Assembly (NCBI GenBank): GCA_965222725.1 | Contig: OZ244969.1 | Coordinates: 2,976,001-3,040,000, forward strand | Direction of reading: 5' to 3' | Length of the DNA stretch: 64,000 bases | DNA from: GCA-2748575 sp965222725 | Lineage (GTDB): Bacteria > Pseudomonadota > Gammaproteobacteria > Pseudomonadales > Ketobacteraceae | Shown here: in pieces, positions 8,365 to 16,671 of the stretch | Layout: every line of letters starts with the position of its first letter | Numbering within the stretch: the stretch's first letter is position 1 | The notes under the pieces: model-generated | The model's input: only the letters and a program-made list of their open reading frames with translations | What the model was told of the DNA's origin: nothing | Databases searched by the model: none | Translations under genes and position numbers: made by a program

Positions 8365-9196
8365 GGTGAGACTTCTTACCTGTGCCTTTACTCGTGCTTT
8401 TCTCAACACCTTTCCCGTTGGCCACCATGTGTTTCTGAAAGCACCAGCGAACAGCGACAATCTGCACCAACCAGAAGACTAGCCCCAGAACTCCCAGCAA
8501 TGCCCCGATAAACCCGAACAGATCCGGCGCTTTCATCAGGGTGGTCATCAGGGATTCCTGATAATAAAAAAACCACTCATGGTCCGGTGGAAATATCTGC
8601 ACGTGAAGCCAGTAGAATACCTTTTTCGGCCCAATTATCAGTAAGGGCAGGGTTACTGCTGCGATCACTGCCACAATACCCAGAGCGATAGCTTTTACTC
8701 CGGGAAACCTCAGTGAAAGCTTCCAGGCTGTCACCAGTGACACAAGTAACACCACCACACTGATACCAGCTACCAGATAAAAGAAATCCACCAGATTGGC
8801 CACATCCTGAAGATGTATGACTTCTGCCTTGCGTAGCAACTGGATTTTCCGGCCCGTGGAGGTGACATAGGTGATGTCCGCCAGACCATTGCCGTGATCT
8901 TGTATGGCATCGCCGATTTCCGCGAACAATTGCAGGTGCTGTTCTTTGTCCGTGGTTTCAAAATGGGGGCGAAAGCGGTTTTTGGGCGCAAACCGGGTAA
9001 TGTGCTCATCAATGGTCAGGGCATCGTAGGCAAGAGGGTAGGCGAAATGGGTCTGAGCCAGTATTTGCCAGGCGATCAATGCCCCGACAATCAATTGGCT
9101 GATCAGTACCAGGCACCAGACCAGGGGAGCCGCCAGTGCCTTCTGTTGAGTTTTTGTCAAGAAACCGTCTGTTATGATTGTTTTTTTATTGCCCAT
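8360..9196 (-). CDS. DUF1461-like integral membrane protein
   Basis: A 278-residue protein with four or five hydrophobic helices (about residues 25-47, 132-160, 168-190, 228-252). A periplasmic segment carries FPPDHEWFFYYQESLM near residues 202-217, which resembles the conserved loop of the DUF1461 / TIGR01906 family. The C-terminus is Lys/Ser-rich and cytoplasmic. The 3' end abuts the terminator of the convergent gene. Family function is unknown. Confidence 0.75.
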   Translation of the reverse strand: MGNKKTIITDGFLTKTQQKALAAPLVWCLVLISQLIVGALIAWQILAQTHFAYPLAYDALTIDEHITRFAPKNRFRPHFETTDKEQHLQLFAEIGDAIQDHGNGLADITYVTSTGRKIQLLRKAEVIHLQDVANLVDFFYLVAGISVVVLLVSLVTAWKLSLRFPGVKAIALGIVAVIAAVTLPLLIIGPKKVFYWLHVQIFPPDHEWFFYYQESLMTTLMKAPDLFGFIGALLGVLGLVFWLVQIVAVRWCFQKHMVANGKGVEKSTSKGTGKKSHQ

Positions 9197-9239
9197 GGTT
9201 ATGATGGTAAAACAATAATAATAAGCAGGTCATCCGCTA

Positions 9240-10250
9240 ATGAAGATTTTTACCTTTATTTTATTGTTTTTTATGACAAAAGCCGCAATGGCGGGTTTGG
9301 GGCACAAGCCGCCGGGGCCACCGGAAAGCGGCTTTGGGTCGGGGGAAGAGTACATTACGGATCATTGGACACTGCTGGAAGCAGGATCCACCTCGGCGGG
9401 GGACAAGACCTGGACTTATATACCGGACCAATTGCAGCAGGAAGAACGTGCCCCGGTTGTTGTTTTCCTTCATGGCTTTGCCGCATTGAACCCTACCCTG
9501 TACCAGACACACATCGAGCATCTGGTCCGCCAGGGTAACATTGTGATATTTCCTCTCTTTCAGAAGAGTAGCTTCTGGGGATTTCTCTCCGAATCCGGAT
9601 TGTTCAGCCCCATGGATCAGTCCATCTGGGCGCGGCGGGCCGTGGACAGTGTCGCATTGGCACTGGATGCCATTGCAGACATCGCAGACACAGAATCCAT
9701 CTACCTTTACGGCCATTCGCTTGGCGGGCTGATTGCTCTGGCCTGGCAGGCAGAAGGTGGCGTGCCGGTGCAGCATATTGTGCTCAGTCACGCCCAGGTG
9801 GATGCCAGCGCTGGCATGCCGGATTTCGTTAAACAGCTGGTCAAAGTGATTGAGATTCCCTGGCGTGATTATACTCCTGCCATTGATGCGCCGGTTCTGA
9901 TTCTGAACGGGGAAGAGGATACCATTGCGTCGCCGTCGCAAAGCGAGGAGATTTTCCATGCCCTGACCAGTGCACCGGAAGCGGCCTATTATCTTGCGCT
10001 TTCAGACCGTTACGGCTATCCCGATATATCCCCCAATCATGGTGCGCCCATGGATGTCATTCAGGGGCTGCCACCCCATCTGAAAATCTTTGCTATTTCC
10101 GGTGAACTGGATGCTTTGGACTATCGCTTTTATTTTGCTGCCCTGGATGCGGTCATAGCCGGCTGGCCGGGGGAAATACCCTTTTCCATGGGGCAATGGA
10201 GTGACGGCACCCCGGTTAACGGGATTGAGAACCGGTTGATCGCTGAATAG
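9240..10250 (+). CDS. Secreted alpha/beta-hydrolase (lipase/esterase-like)
   Basis: A 336-residue protein with a signal peptide (residues 1-18, ending AMA). The nucleophile elbow GHSLGG places the catalytic Ser at 160; FLHGF near residue 76-80 is the oxyanion-hole region; an Asp in NGEEDT and a His in SPNHGAPM supply plausible remaining triad members. This is the chlorophyllase/PET-hydrolase-like branch of the fold by general layout. It is divergent from the DUF1461-like gene with a 43-bp gap. Ester substrate is not predictable from the sequence. Confidence 0.85.
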   Translation: MKIFTFILLFFMTKAAMAGLGHKPPGPPESGFGSGEEYITDHWTLLEAGSTSAGDKTWTYIPDQLQQEERAPVVVFLHGFAALNPTLYQTHIEHLVRQGNIVIFPLFQKSSFWGFLSESGLFSPMDQSIWARRAVDSVALALDAIADIADTESIYLYGHSLGGLIALAWQAEGGVPVQHIVLSHAQVDASAGMPDFVKQLVKVIEIPWRDYTPAIDAPVLILNGEEDTIASPSQSEEIFHALTSAPEAAYYLALSDRYGYPDISPNHGAPMDVIQGLPPHLKIFAISGELDALDYRFYFAALDAVIAGWPGEIPFSMGQWSDGTPVNGIENRLIAE

Positions 10251-10456
10251 AACCATAAAAAGTTCGCTGCTTATAACCCTTTGGATTTTCAATTCCGCTT
10301 CGCGTGTAACGAAATGTGATCAATGTATTAGATTGATTGCTCTCTTTGTAAGCGCTCTGTGTTTTGTGACTTATTACCAGTTGCTTTTTGCCTGAACGAC
10401 TACTCTGAAATTCAACAAGGCGATGGTTGTGATCTTGTTTTCAGAGGTAGAGCAGT

Positions 10457-10825
10457 ATGGTAAATCCAATTCTCAAACATTTTCTGGCAGTAGTGATCTG
10501 TGTATTCAGCGGCGTTTGTCTGGCGCAGGATATGGAAGATTTGAGCCTTGGTAACTGCGGCTTTGCCGGCCCTGAATTCATGACCACCGATTACACCTGT
10601 CACCAGATTCAACAGCGCTCCGATTCGGGTGTTAAAAGAGAAGCGCTGGCGCATCTTGCCTCAATGGCCTGGGGTTTTCTGACCGGTCAGGAAACCGGAC
10701 AGGATGCCGCCGAAAACTTTGGCCGCGAAGCAAACTCGCTGAACGAAGGTCAGAAGCTGGAACCCAAATTCAGTCTGGATGCTCACGGGGATGAAGTTTT
10801 CCTGACAGTTGCCTACGAATTTTAA
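10457..10825 (+). CDS. Small secreted protein of unknown function
   Basis: A 122-residue protein with a signal peptide (residues ~1-23, cleavage after CLA). The mature part has two cysteines (CGFAG, YTCHQ) that could form one disulphide, and a hydrophilic C-terminal region ending in alternating residues FLTVAYEF, suggestive of a beta strand. AGAGG-type SD precedes the ATG. No family recognised; isolated gene between a hydrolase and the TIGR03545 gene. Confidence 0.7.
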   Translation: MVNPILKHFLAVVICVFSGVCLAQDMEDLSLGNCGFAGPEFMTTDYTCHQIQQRSDSGVKREALAHLASMAWGFLTGQETGQDAAENFGREANSLNEGQKLEPKFSLDAHGDEVFLTVAYEF

Positions 10826-10990
10826 AGCCGGTAAGGAACTCTTAAAGCCTTTGCTACTTAAAGCCTCTACTTAATAGTAACGTTCAAATCTATAGACCCC
10901 CTTTGGCTGCACTCGTTGCAGCCTTTTCTTGTTCGCAATAAAGCTGATAACATGATCCGCGACATGGACTAGTGAAATGAGGAGCATTTC

Positions 10991-12676
10991 ATGGCGTTTG
11001 CAGCGCGCGGTTTCGTTAAGTTTTTTCTTGTTTTTATTATTCTGCTGATCGTCGTTATCTGGTTGATACCGGCACCGCTTATCAAGTGGGGGATAGAAAA
11101 ATACGGTACCCAGGCAGTGGGTGCCAAAGTGGATGTGGGTGAAGTGGATTTCTCCTGGTTATCCGCCCGGCTTGCCCTGAAAGATATCGCGGTCACCAAT
11201 CCGGATAAACCCATGAGAAACCTGGTAGCCTTCAGTGAAATAGCCACCGAAGTCAAGGTATCCGAACTCATAGGCGGACAGGTTTATCTTAATGAGGTGC
11301 TGATTAACGGTATCGCTCTGGATTCTGAGCGGGAAACCAGTGGTGCAGTTCCCGGCCTGACTTCCGAAGGCATGTTTGCCGAATCCGATCAGGGGTTTTC
11401 CATTCCCGGTGTGGATCTGCCGGACACGGACAAGCTGGTGGCCGAAGAGAAGGCAGTGTATGAAAAACGCATTCAGGAAGTAAAAAATCAGATCGAAGCC
11501 AAAAAGCAGGAATGGAAGCAACTGCAGGACAGTCTGCCGGACAAAGCCAAGCTGGAAGAATACAAACAACGGGTAAAAGAGCTCAAGGAGAAAAAAGATC
11601 CCCTGGGCAGAATCGCAGCTCTGAAGGATCTGAAAGCGCTGAGCAAGGATATTAAACAGGATGCCAAATCGTTCGAGAACGCCCGGGATAAAATCAAAGC
11701 AGAATACAAAAGTCTGCAGGCTGATGTGGCGGCACTGAAGAAACTGCCGGACCAGTCCTTTGCAGACATTATTAAAACCCTGGGTCTGGAGGAGTCGCGA
11801 CTGGCAAACCTGGGTGCCAGCATGCTGGAGGGCCCCATGCGCCAGTGGCTGGATAAAGGTTATCACTACTATCGGCTGATGTCCGGGGGCGGGGCGGAGA
11901 CAGAAGCGCCGGCCGCGCAAGCAGCAACCCCCAAAACGGCCCCGGCTTTGTTTGTGGAGCTGACCCAGATCAGCGGCATTTTCAGTCAGGGTACCAGGCA
12001 GGGTGAGATCAATGGTGTGATCAAAAACTTTTCCGATGCGCCTGCGCTGGCCGGAAAGCCGATTCTGATCGACCTGAAAGCGCTGGGCGGCGGATTCGGG
12101 GAAATTTCACTGAATGGTGAAATAGACCATCTGACCCCCGGAAAGGAAAAAGATGAAATCATCTTTAAAATGGCCAAAACCCAATTGAATGATTTTGTGC
12201 TGAGCCAGTCGGAATCCCTGAATCTGCTCCTGAAAAACGCACTGGTGAACTTTGATGCCAAAGCGTCCATTGCGTCACTCTCTTCCCTGAATGTGGATTT
12301 CAAGAGTCTGTTCCGTGATATCCAGGTGGACTCGGGAACCGGTACTGGCGATATGTCGAAAACCCAGGCTGCGGTAGTGAAAGCGGTTCAGCAGCTGTCG
12401 GAGCTGATTGTGGAAGGGGGTGCCGATGGCACCGTGAAAAAGCCCTCTCTGAGCCTGAGTTCCAACCTGGATGATGTGCTTAAAGCAGCATTGGGGGATG
12501 TGATCCGGGAAAAAACCCAGGCATTTCGCCAGGAGCTTACCGGCAAGCTCAATGCCCAGCTGCAGGAAAAACTGGGCCCTGTGAATGAACAGCTCAAGGG
12601 CGCGCTGGGGGTAAATTCGGACATAGAATCCCAGGGCGATGCATTCGGGGAGTTATTGAAAGACATTAAAGTCTGA
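10991..12676 (+). CDS. TIGR03545 family (AsmA-like) membrane-anchored protein
   Basis: A 561-residue protein with one N-terminal transmembrane helix (about residues 8-29) followed by an AsmA-like segment (IKWGIEKYGTQAVGAKVDVGEV... ARLALKDIAVTNP), a long coiled coil (about residues 150-260, KQEWKQLQDSLPDKAKLEEY), and a beta-rich C-terminal domain with a helical end (LTGKLNAQLQEKLGPVNEQL). This layout matches the TIGR03545 family, often encoded with a TIGR03546 membrane protein, which is not present here. A role in envelope lipid transport is suggested by the AsmA resemblance, not shown. GGAG precedes the ATG. The gene ends in a strong terminator. Confidence 0.85.
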   Translation: MAFAARGFVKFFLVFIILLIVVIWLIPAPLIKWGIEKYGTQAVGAKVDVGEVDFSWLSARLALKDIAVTNPDKPMRNLVAFSEIATEVKVSELIGGQVYLNEVLINGIALDSERETSGAVPGLTSEGMFAESDQGFSIPGVDLPDTDKLVAEEKAVYEKRIQEVKNQIEAKKQEWKQLQDSLPDKAKLEEYKQRVKELKEKKDPLGRIAALKDLKALSKDIKQDAKSFENARDKIKAEYKSLQADVAALKKLPDQSFADIIKTLGLEESRLANLGASMLEGPMRQWLDKGYHYYRLMSGGGAETEAPAAQAATPKTAPALFVELTQISGIFSQGTRQGEINGVIKNFSDAPALAGKPILIDLKALGGGFGEISLNGEIDHLTPGKEKDEIIFKMAKTQLNDFVLSQSESLNLLLKNALVNFDAKASIASLSSLNVDFKSLFRDIQVDSGTGTGDMSKTQAAVVKAVQQLSELIVEGGADGTVKKPSLSLSSNLDDVLKAALGDVIREKTQAFRQELTGKLNAQLQEKLGPVNEQLKGALGVNSDIESQGDAFGELLKDIKV

Positions 12677-12687
12677 AATGGGTGGTT

Positions 12688-12738
12688 CGCGGGGTAATGT
12701 TGGTGCTTACTACCCCGCGGGCCCGCGGTTTTTGGTTT
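12688..12738 (+). terminator. Intrinsic terminator after the TIGR03545 gene
   Basis: 9-bp stem CGCGGGGTA / TACCCCGCG (12688-12696 with 12711-12719), 14-nt loop, followed by GC-rich bases and then GTTTTTGGTTTTT. Confidence 0.8.
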
Positions 12739-12926
12739 TTCATACACAGCCGACAGCGGCTTGTCTTATGATTGTCATAATATTGACATCCTGGTGTTGA
12801 TAACTTGCGCGTACCATTAAGTGGTTGATTTATTGAGTTAAAAATTTTGACGCTCTTTTGATCAATTTGCTGAAAGCATAGCTGTCATGGGCCTTTAACA
12901 GACTTAACCAAAATGAATCCCCAAAG

Positions 12927-12949
12927 TTATCCACAGAAAATGTGGAAAA
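12927..12949 (+). promoter_or_regulatory. Pair of inverted DnaA boxes
   Basis: A consensus DnaA box TTATCCACA (12927-12935) faces a near-consensus inverted one, TGTGGAAAA (12941-12949), with 5 bp between. The same architecture occurs at 44121-44143. It sits in a 480-bp gap (12677-13156) that otherwise holds only the upstream terminator and the leader of the exonuclease gene. It could be a DnaA-responsive regulatory site; there is no oriC gene neighbourhood. Confidence 0.65.
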
Positions 12950-13156
12950 CTTATGACAGTGTCCTTTTGAATAAGATTTGCTCAGATAACTGCTATGCTT
13001 ACAGGAAGGCCGCTGACTGGTGCGGGTAATAACACAGGATATTTGTAAATTGGTCGTTAAATTGTGACTTTATACGGCTGAAACACCCGACAGATTGGCG
13101 CACAATACACACTTGGTCTGGAAAACCCAAAAGGCAAAAGGACACCCCGTTTAATA

Positions 13157-13693
13157 ATGAGTGATTTTCCCATCATACTGGATATCGAAGCCTCAGGCTT
13201 CGGGCCAGGCAGTTATCCCATCGAAATCGGTGTGGCGCTGTCGGACGGTCGGCTTCTGGCCAGGCTTATCAAGCCTCTCGATCACTGGACGCACTGGCAG
13301 GCCAGTGCCGAAGAAATTCACGGCATCTCCCGTGAACGGTTAATGGATGAGGGTGTTGAGCCTCAGGAAATTGCCATGGAGCTGAACAGCCTGCTGGCAA
13401 ATCACACCGTGTACACTGATGGCTGGGGTGTGGATCGTAGCTGGCTGGCTCTGCTGTTTTATGAAACCCATGTGCTGCAACGCTTCCGTCTGGAGTCCAT
13501 TTACAGTCTGCTGGACGAAGATCAGCTGGATCACTGGACTGAGCATCGGGAACGGGTGCTTGAGCTGACAGGAATGGTGCCTCACCGTGCGGGAACCGAT
13601 GCCCTCATTGTTCAGGATACGTTCCTTTATTCCATGGACCCGGAAGGTTTCAGCAAAAAGCAGTTATCTGCAAAAAAGATTAAAGTTGCCTGA
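13157..13693 (+). CDS. DEDDh 3'-5' exonuclease (DnaQ-like)
   Basis: A 178-residue single-domain exonuclease. Metal ligands of the DEDDh class are visible: D9 and E11 in LDIEASG, D88 in TDGWG, and H143 plus D148 in PHRAGTDA. The size and lack of extra domains suggest a free-standing DnaQ-like nuclease active on DNA or RNA; the substrate cannot be told. It is preceded by the DnaA-box pair 208 bp upstream and followed by a GC hairpin (13694-13713, GTGAGGCC / GGCCTCAC) without a T-run. Confidence 0.88.
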   Translation: MSDFPIILDIEASGFGPGSYPIEIGVALSDGRLLARLIKPLDHWTHWQASAEEIHGISRERLMDEGVEPQEIAMELNSLLANHTVYTDGWGVDRSWLALLFYETHVLQRFRLESIYSLLDEDQLDHWTEHRERVLELTGMVPHRAGTDALIVQDTFLYSMDPEGFSKKQLSAKKIKVA

Positions 13694-13756
13694 GTGAGGC
13701 CTGCGGGCCTCACGGCTGTTCCCCCTGCGCTATCGTTACATCTTTCACGCCCGTCC

Positions 13757-14221
13757 TTACACCTTTCCCAGATGCTCCAGATCAACATATTCCTTTTGAC
13801 CGTTGATTAGATACATGCGGCGCTGAATCTTCGGGTAATTGCAAATGTCTACCGGCGGTCTGCCGCCACCCATCAGGTAAACCAGATCCTCGCTGCCGGT
13901 ATTTTTCATGGAGTGGGCCGGCCCGTGCATGGGAAAGCCCGCAAAGTCACCCTGTTTGATCGTGAATGCATCATCCCCAAGAAAGAGTGTGCCTTCACCG
14001 GACAGGATGTAAATAAACTCATCTGACATCTCATGGTTATGGTGCTGGGTCGTTTCATCGCCGGGTTCGACTCGCACCAGGTGAATGCCGATGCTGGTCA
14101 GCCCGGCAATGTCCCCCAAAGAGCGGGTATGGCGTATCGCCTTGTCGTTAAACTGATGGACGTTACGTTTTTCTTCCAGAGAGGCAATGGTATCTGCGCT
14201 CAGTAACATCGGCTGTTCCAT
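13757..14221 (-). CDS. Cupin domain protein
   Basis: A 154-residue single cupin. Metal-binding motif 1 is seen as QHHNHEMSDEFIYILSGEG (His, His, Glu) and motif 2 as FAGFPMHGPAHSMKN. AAGGAT lies upstream of the ATG. Cupins of this size act as dioxygenases, isomerases or sugar/amino-acid sensors; the residues shown support metal binding, not a particular reaction. It is divergent from the DASS transporter, 156 bp away. Confidence 0.85.
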   Translation of the reverse strand: MEQPMLLSADTIASLEEKRNVHQFNDKAIRHTRSLGDIAGLTSIGIHLVRVEPGDETTQHHNHEMSDEFIYILSGEGTLFLGDDAFTIKQGDFAGFPMHGPAHSMKNTGSEDLVYLMGGGRPPVDICNYPKIQRRMYLINGQKEYVDLEHLGKV

Positions 14222-14377
14222 GGTTTGATCCTTGCGGGTTATCCCTTAAAGGTTGTCCCTTGTAGGTTGTCGGGGTTTTCGGCATATTGCCGTTAAGCTG
14301 CAGGGTATGTCCAATGGATACCACAGATAGTCATTATTCAGTGGAATGATAAAGGTCGCCGAGCCACAGGAGACGGG

Positions 14378-15709
14378 ATGAGTTACAGGAATATCACAGC
14401 AGCCACGGGTGTGCTGATTGCCTTTGGTGTCTTGCTGGCGGGGCCGTTCGACCCCGGTGTGAATAAAGGGATTTTTATCTTTATGGTGGCGGCGGTGCTC
14501 TGGATTACCGAAGCTATTCACCTGACGGCCACCGCCTTGCTGGTGCCGGTGCTGGCTGCCTTGCTGGGGGTGTTTTCCGTCGAAGATGCCTTTATCAAAT
14601 TTTCTCATCCCATTATTTTTATTTTTCTGGGTGGGTTCTCCCTGGCCGCCGCATTGCAGAAAACCCGCCTGGACCAGGTGATTGCCACCCGGATTATTCA
14701 GTTGGCCCGGGGGGAATCCTTCCGTGCTGCGTTGCTGTTGTTTCTGGTAACGGCGATCTTATCCATGTGGGTGAGTAACACGGCTGTCACTGCCATGGTG
14801 TTGCCGTTGGCGCTGGGTCTGATTGCCTCTATGCAAAACAACCACCGGGGTACCAGCATTTTTGTTTTGCTGGGGGTTGCCTATTCCGCCAGTATCGGCG
14901 GCATGGGCACTTTGGTGGGCAGTCCGCCCAACGCCATTGTGGGGGCTGCACTGAATCTGAATTTTCTGCAGTGGATGAAAGTCGGCCTGCCCATTGTCTG
15001 TGTGTTGCTGCCTTTCCTGCTGTATGTGCTTTTCCGGGTATTAAAGCCTGAATTTGGCAGTGGCAACGGTATTGAACTGGCTCCGGTAAAAGCTTTGCCG
15101 GGAAGCGGCAAAGTCATTGTGGTGTTCCTGCTGACCGTGGGCTTCTGGTTAATGGGCCAGCCTTTGGGAGACTGGCTGGGGGTGGAAAAGTATTTTGACG
15201 CCTGGGTAGCGGTAGCCGCTATTGTGGCTTTGTTGCTTACCCGAAGCCTGGAATGGAAGGATATCGAGAAAACCGCTGATTGGGGCGTGCTCTTGTTGTT
15301 TGGCGGGGGCATGGCCCTTGGGGCCGTGTTAAAGGCCACCGGTACCAGCGCATTTATTGCCAATGCATTGGTAGCGCAACTGGATGGCGTGAGCTTTTTT
15401 GTGTTTCTTACGCTGGTGGTGGGCTTTGTAATTTTTCTGACAGAGCTTACCAGTAATACCGCCACCGCGGCCTTGTTGGTGCCTCTGTTTATGACCATTG
15501 CGGAAAAAATGGGGTTTTCCAGTGCCTACGTGGCTATGGGAATTGGTCTGGCAGCATCCTGCGCCTTTATGCTGCCGGTGGCCACGCCGCCCAATGCGGT
15601 GGTGTATGGCAGTGGGCATGTACGCCAGAGTGAGATGATGCATGCGGGGTTGCGGCTGAACATTGCGACTGTGCTGGTGTTGCCGTCCTTGCTGTATTTT
15701 TTGCTTTAA
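14378..15709 (+). CDS. DASS (SLC13) family sodium:anion symporter
   Basis: A 443-residue inner-membrane transporter with about 11-12 hydrophobic helices. Two family motifs are visible: the first SNT (MWVSNTAVTAMVLPLALG, near residue 130) and the second (LTELTSNTATAALLVPL, near residue 350), which form the Na+/substrate sites, plus ATPPNAVVYGSGH near the C-terminus. Such carriers move dicarboxylates, citrate or sulphate into the cell. AGGAGACGGG lies right before the ATG. The gene is the left boundary of the accessory retron island. Confidence 0.9.
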   Translation: MSYRNITAATGVLIAFGVLLAGPFDPGVNKGIFIFMVAAVLWITEAIHLTATALLVPVLAALLGVFSVEDAFIKFSHPIIFIFLGGFSLAAALQKTRLDQVIATRIIQLARGESFRAALLLFLVTAILSMWVSNTAVTAMVLPLALGLIASMQNNHRGTSIFVLLGVAYSASIGGMGTLVGSPPNAIVGAALNLNFLQWMKVGLPIVCVLLPFLLYVLFRVLKPEFGSGNGIELAPVKALPGSGKVIVVFLLTVGFWLMGQPLGDWLGVEKYFDAWVAVAAIVALLLTRSLEWKDIEKTADWGVLLLFGGGMALGAVLKATGTSAFIANALVAQLDGVSFFVFLTLVVGFVIFLTELTSNTATAALLVPLFMTIAEKMGFSSAYVAMGIGLAASCAFMLPVATPPNAVVYGSGHVRQSEMMHAGLRLNIATVLVLPSLLYFLL

Positions 15710-15797
15710 CGGGGCCTTGATTGCGGCAGTGCTGAATGCTTTAGCAAGCATAAACCGGCTGGAAATTGTAATCATAAGTTAGCTACATCATATAAGT

Positions 15798-15840
15798 GAC
15801 TCTGAAGCGCCCATAGGCGACACTCCAGGCGAGTCTTTCT
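15798..15840 (+). terminator. Possible weak terminator after the DASS gene
   Basis: Nested stems: GACTC / GAGTC (15798-15802 with 15831-15835) enclosing CGCC / GGCG (15808-15811 with 15816-15819), followed by TTTCTT. It could end the transporter transcript; the stem is short and interrupted. Confidence 0.35.
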
Positions 15841-16075
15841 TGTGTATCCGCGTAGCCAGAAACCGGACAGCCCCTGATAAAGCTTCTTAACTTTCAAACC
15901 AATTTTTAGTATTGGCTAATAAACATCGATCCCTGTGGATCAGAACCATATAGAGCGTGTAGACTCATCAGGTGTTTTTAACCGATATACGGGTCCGCTT
16001 TTCCCGATTTCAATATACCTGATGCGTCATCTAACTTATTGAATAAACTGGGAATACGAGCTGTGTACTTAGAAA

Positions 16076-16103
16076 TTGAACGGACCGATATCGGTCCGTT
16101 CAA
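16076..16103. promoter_or_regulatory. 28-bp perfect palindrome
   Basis: TTGAACGGACCGAT followed directly by its exact reverse complement (16090-16103), with no spacer. The form is that of a dimeric (TetR-like) operator or a cruciform; there is no T-run, so a terminator role is less likely. It lies 110 bp upstream of the retron promoter in the otherwise gene-free stretch 15710-16190, which shows no ORF with support. Confidence 0.75.
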
Positions 16104-16189
16104 AACAGTAGTTATACAGCAGTGAATCCGGCACTACCCCCAAAATCGGCCCCCTTTAAACTTAAAAGAGCTATTCTGGCGCTCTCTTA

Positions 16190-16241
16190 GGTTCGCAAAT
16201 AGCGAATATTTGTTGACAAATAGCGAACCCAATATTACGCT
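16190..16241 (+). promoter_or_regulatory. Retron promoter with overlapping operator repeats
   Basis: A -35 box TTGACA (16213-16218), a 17-bp spacer and a -10-like TACGCT (16236-16241) predict transcription starting near 16248. The 11-bp sequence CAAATAGCGAA occurs twice, at 16196-16206 and 16217-16227, exactly 21 bp (two helical turns) apart, the second copy overlapping the -35 box. Inverted TTCGC / GCGAA (16192-16206) and GGTTCGC / GCGAACC (16190-16196, 16223-16229) add dyad symmetry. This is the expected layout of a repressor site and the XRE protein encoded in the same operon is the natural candidate. Confidence 0.7.
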
Positions 16242-16248
16242 TCAGTTG

Positions 16249-16452
16249 CGTTGAAAAAGGGAGCCTATCACCAGTTAATTGAGTGGGTTGCCACTCGCGG
16301 AGACGCATAGTCTCTACCTTTTGCGCCGCTCATGCAGCCGGGTCACGCAACATCGATCCATCTCGCCCAAGCGTGCGTCCACGTCGTGTGGTGATGCCAC
16401 GACGTGAAAACAGGGGTTTATTGCCAGTCACTCCCTAGTTCCTTTGGTAATG
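16249..16452 (+). ncRNA. Candidate retron msr-msd non-coding RNA
   Basis: Arm a1 (16249-16262) pairs with a2 (16439-16452): 12 of 14 positions including three G-U. Directly after a1 comes AGC, making G16263 the likely branching guanosine. The predicted transcription start (about 16248) falls at the start of a1. Inside are two short msr-type hairpins, GAGTGG / CCACTC (16281-16286 with 16291-16296, loop GTTG) and GGAGAC / GTCTCT (16299-16304 with 16310-16315), a possible third (TTGCG / CGCAA, 16321-16325 with 16346-16350), and a strong 9-bp hairpin CACGTCGTG / CACGACGTG (16380-16388 with 16398-16406) expected in msd. The exact msr/msd boundary cannot be set by eye. Confidence 0.65.
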
Positions 16453-16494
16453 GTGATCCAACATCCAATTCCGGGTGTTGGGTACTAAAGGAGC
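16438..16494 (+). promoter_or_regulatory. Hairpin burying the ribosome binding site of the 53-codon ORF
   Basis: Bases 16438-16449 pair without interruption with 16483-16494 (12 bp, two G-U), which contains the AAAGGAG ribosome binding site (16487-16493). A second 9-bp stem, 16458-16466 with 16473-16481, is nested inside. The left strand is the a2 arm of the candidate retron RNA, so this fold and the a1/a2 fold are mutually exclusive. Confidence 0.6.
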
Positions 16495-16503
16495 AAGTGC
16501 TTT

Positions 16504-16665
16504 ATGAAAGTAATTTTTAACGTTGTCTGGCAATCGCTTAAGGAGCGGAAACCGGAGGAGAAAAACCGCAGCAAAACTTGGGCACTGATCAAGTTATTGA
16601 TAAAGGTCGGTGTTTTTGTTTGGAAGATACTGAAGTTTTTCTTCGATGAGGGTGACCCTTCTTAA
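16504..16665 (+). CDS. 53-residue cationic hydrophobic peptide in retron operon (candidate toxin)
   Basis: A short ORF from ATG 16504 to TAA 16663-16665, with AAAGGAG ending 10 nt before the start. The N-terminal half is charged (residues ~12-27, KERKPEEKNRSK). Residues ~28-47 (ALIKLLIKVGVFVWKILKFF) form a hydrophobic, Lys-punctuated helix, followed by an acidic end DEGDPS. The shape resembles small membrane-acting toxins of type I toxin-antitoxin systems. It lies between the ncRNA and the XRE/RT genes and shares their promoter, since no other is seen. Its ribosome site is buried in a hairpin formed with the ncRNA a2 arm. No homologue was recognised; expression and toxicity are inferences. 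Confidence 0.6.
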   Translation: MKVIFNVVWQSLKERKPEEKNRSKTWALIKLLIKVGVFVWKILKFFFDEGDPS

Positions 16666-16671
16666 GCGGTC

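Noticed and set aside
12677..13156. Possible replication origin because of DnaA boxes
   Set aside because: Only one box pair, no dnaA, dnaN, mnmG or parAB nearby, and no A/T-rich 13-mer array.
16245..16351. Alternative a1/a2 pair GTTGCGT (16245-16251) with ACGCAAC (16345-16351)
   Set aside because: A perfect 7-bp match, but it would leave no room for an msd, and it does not bring the AGC branch site next to the stem.
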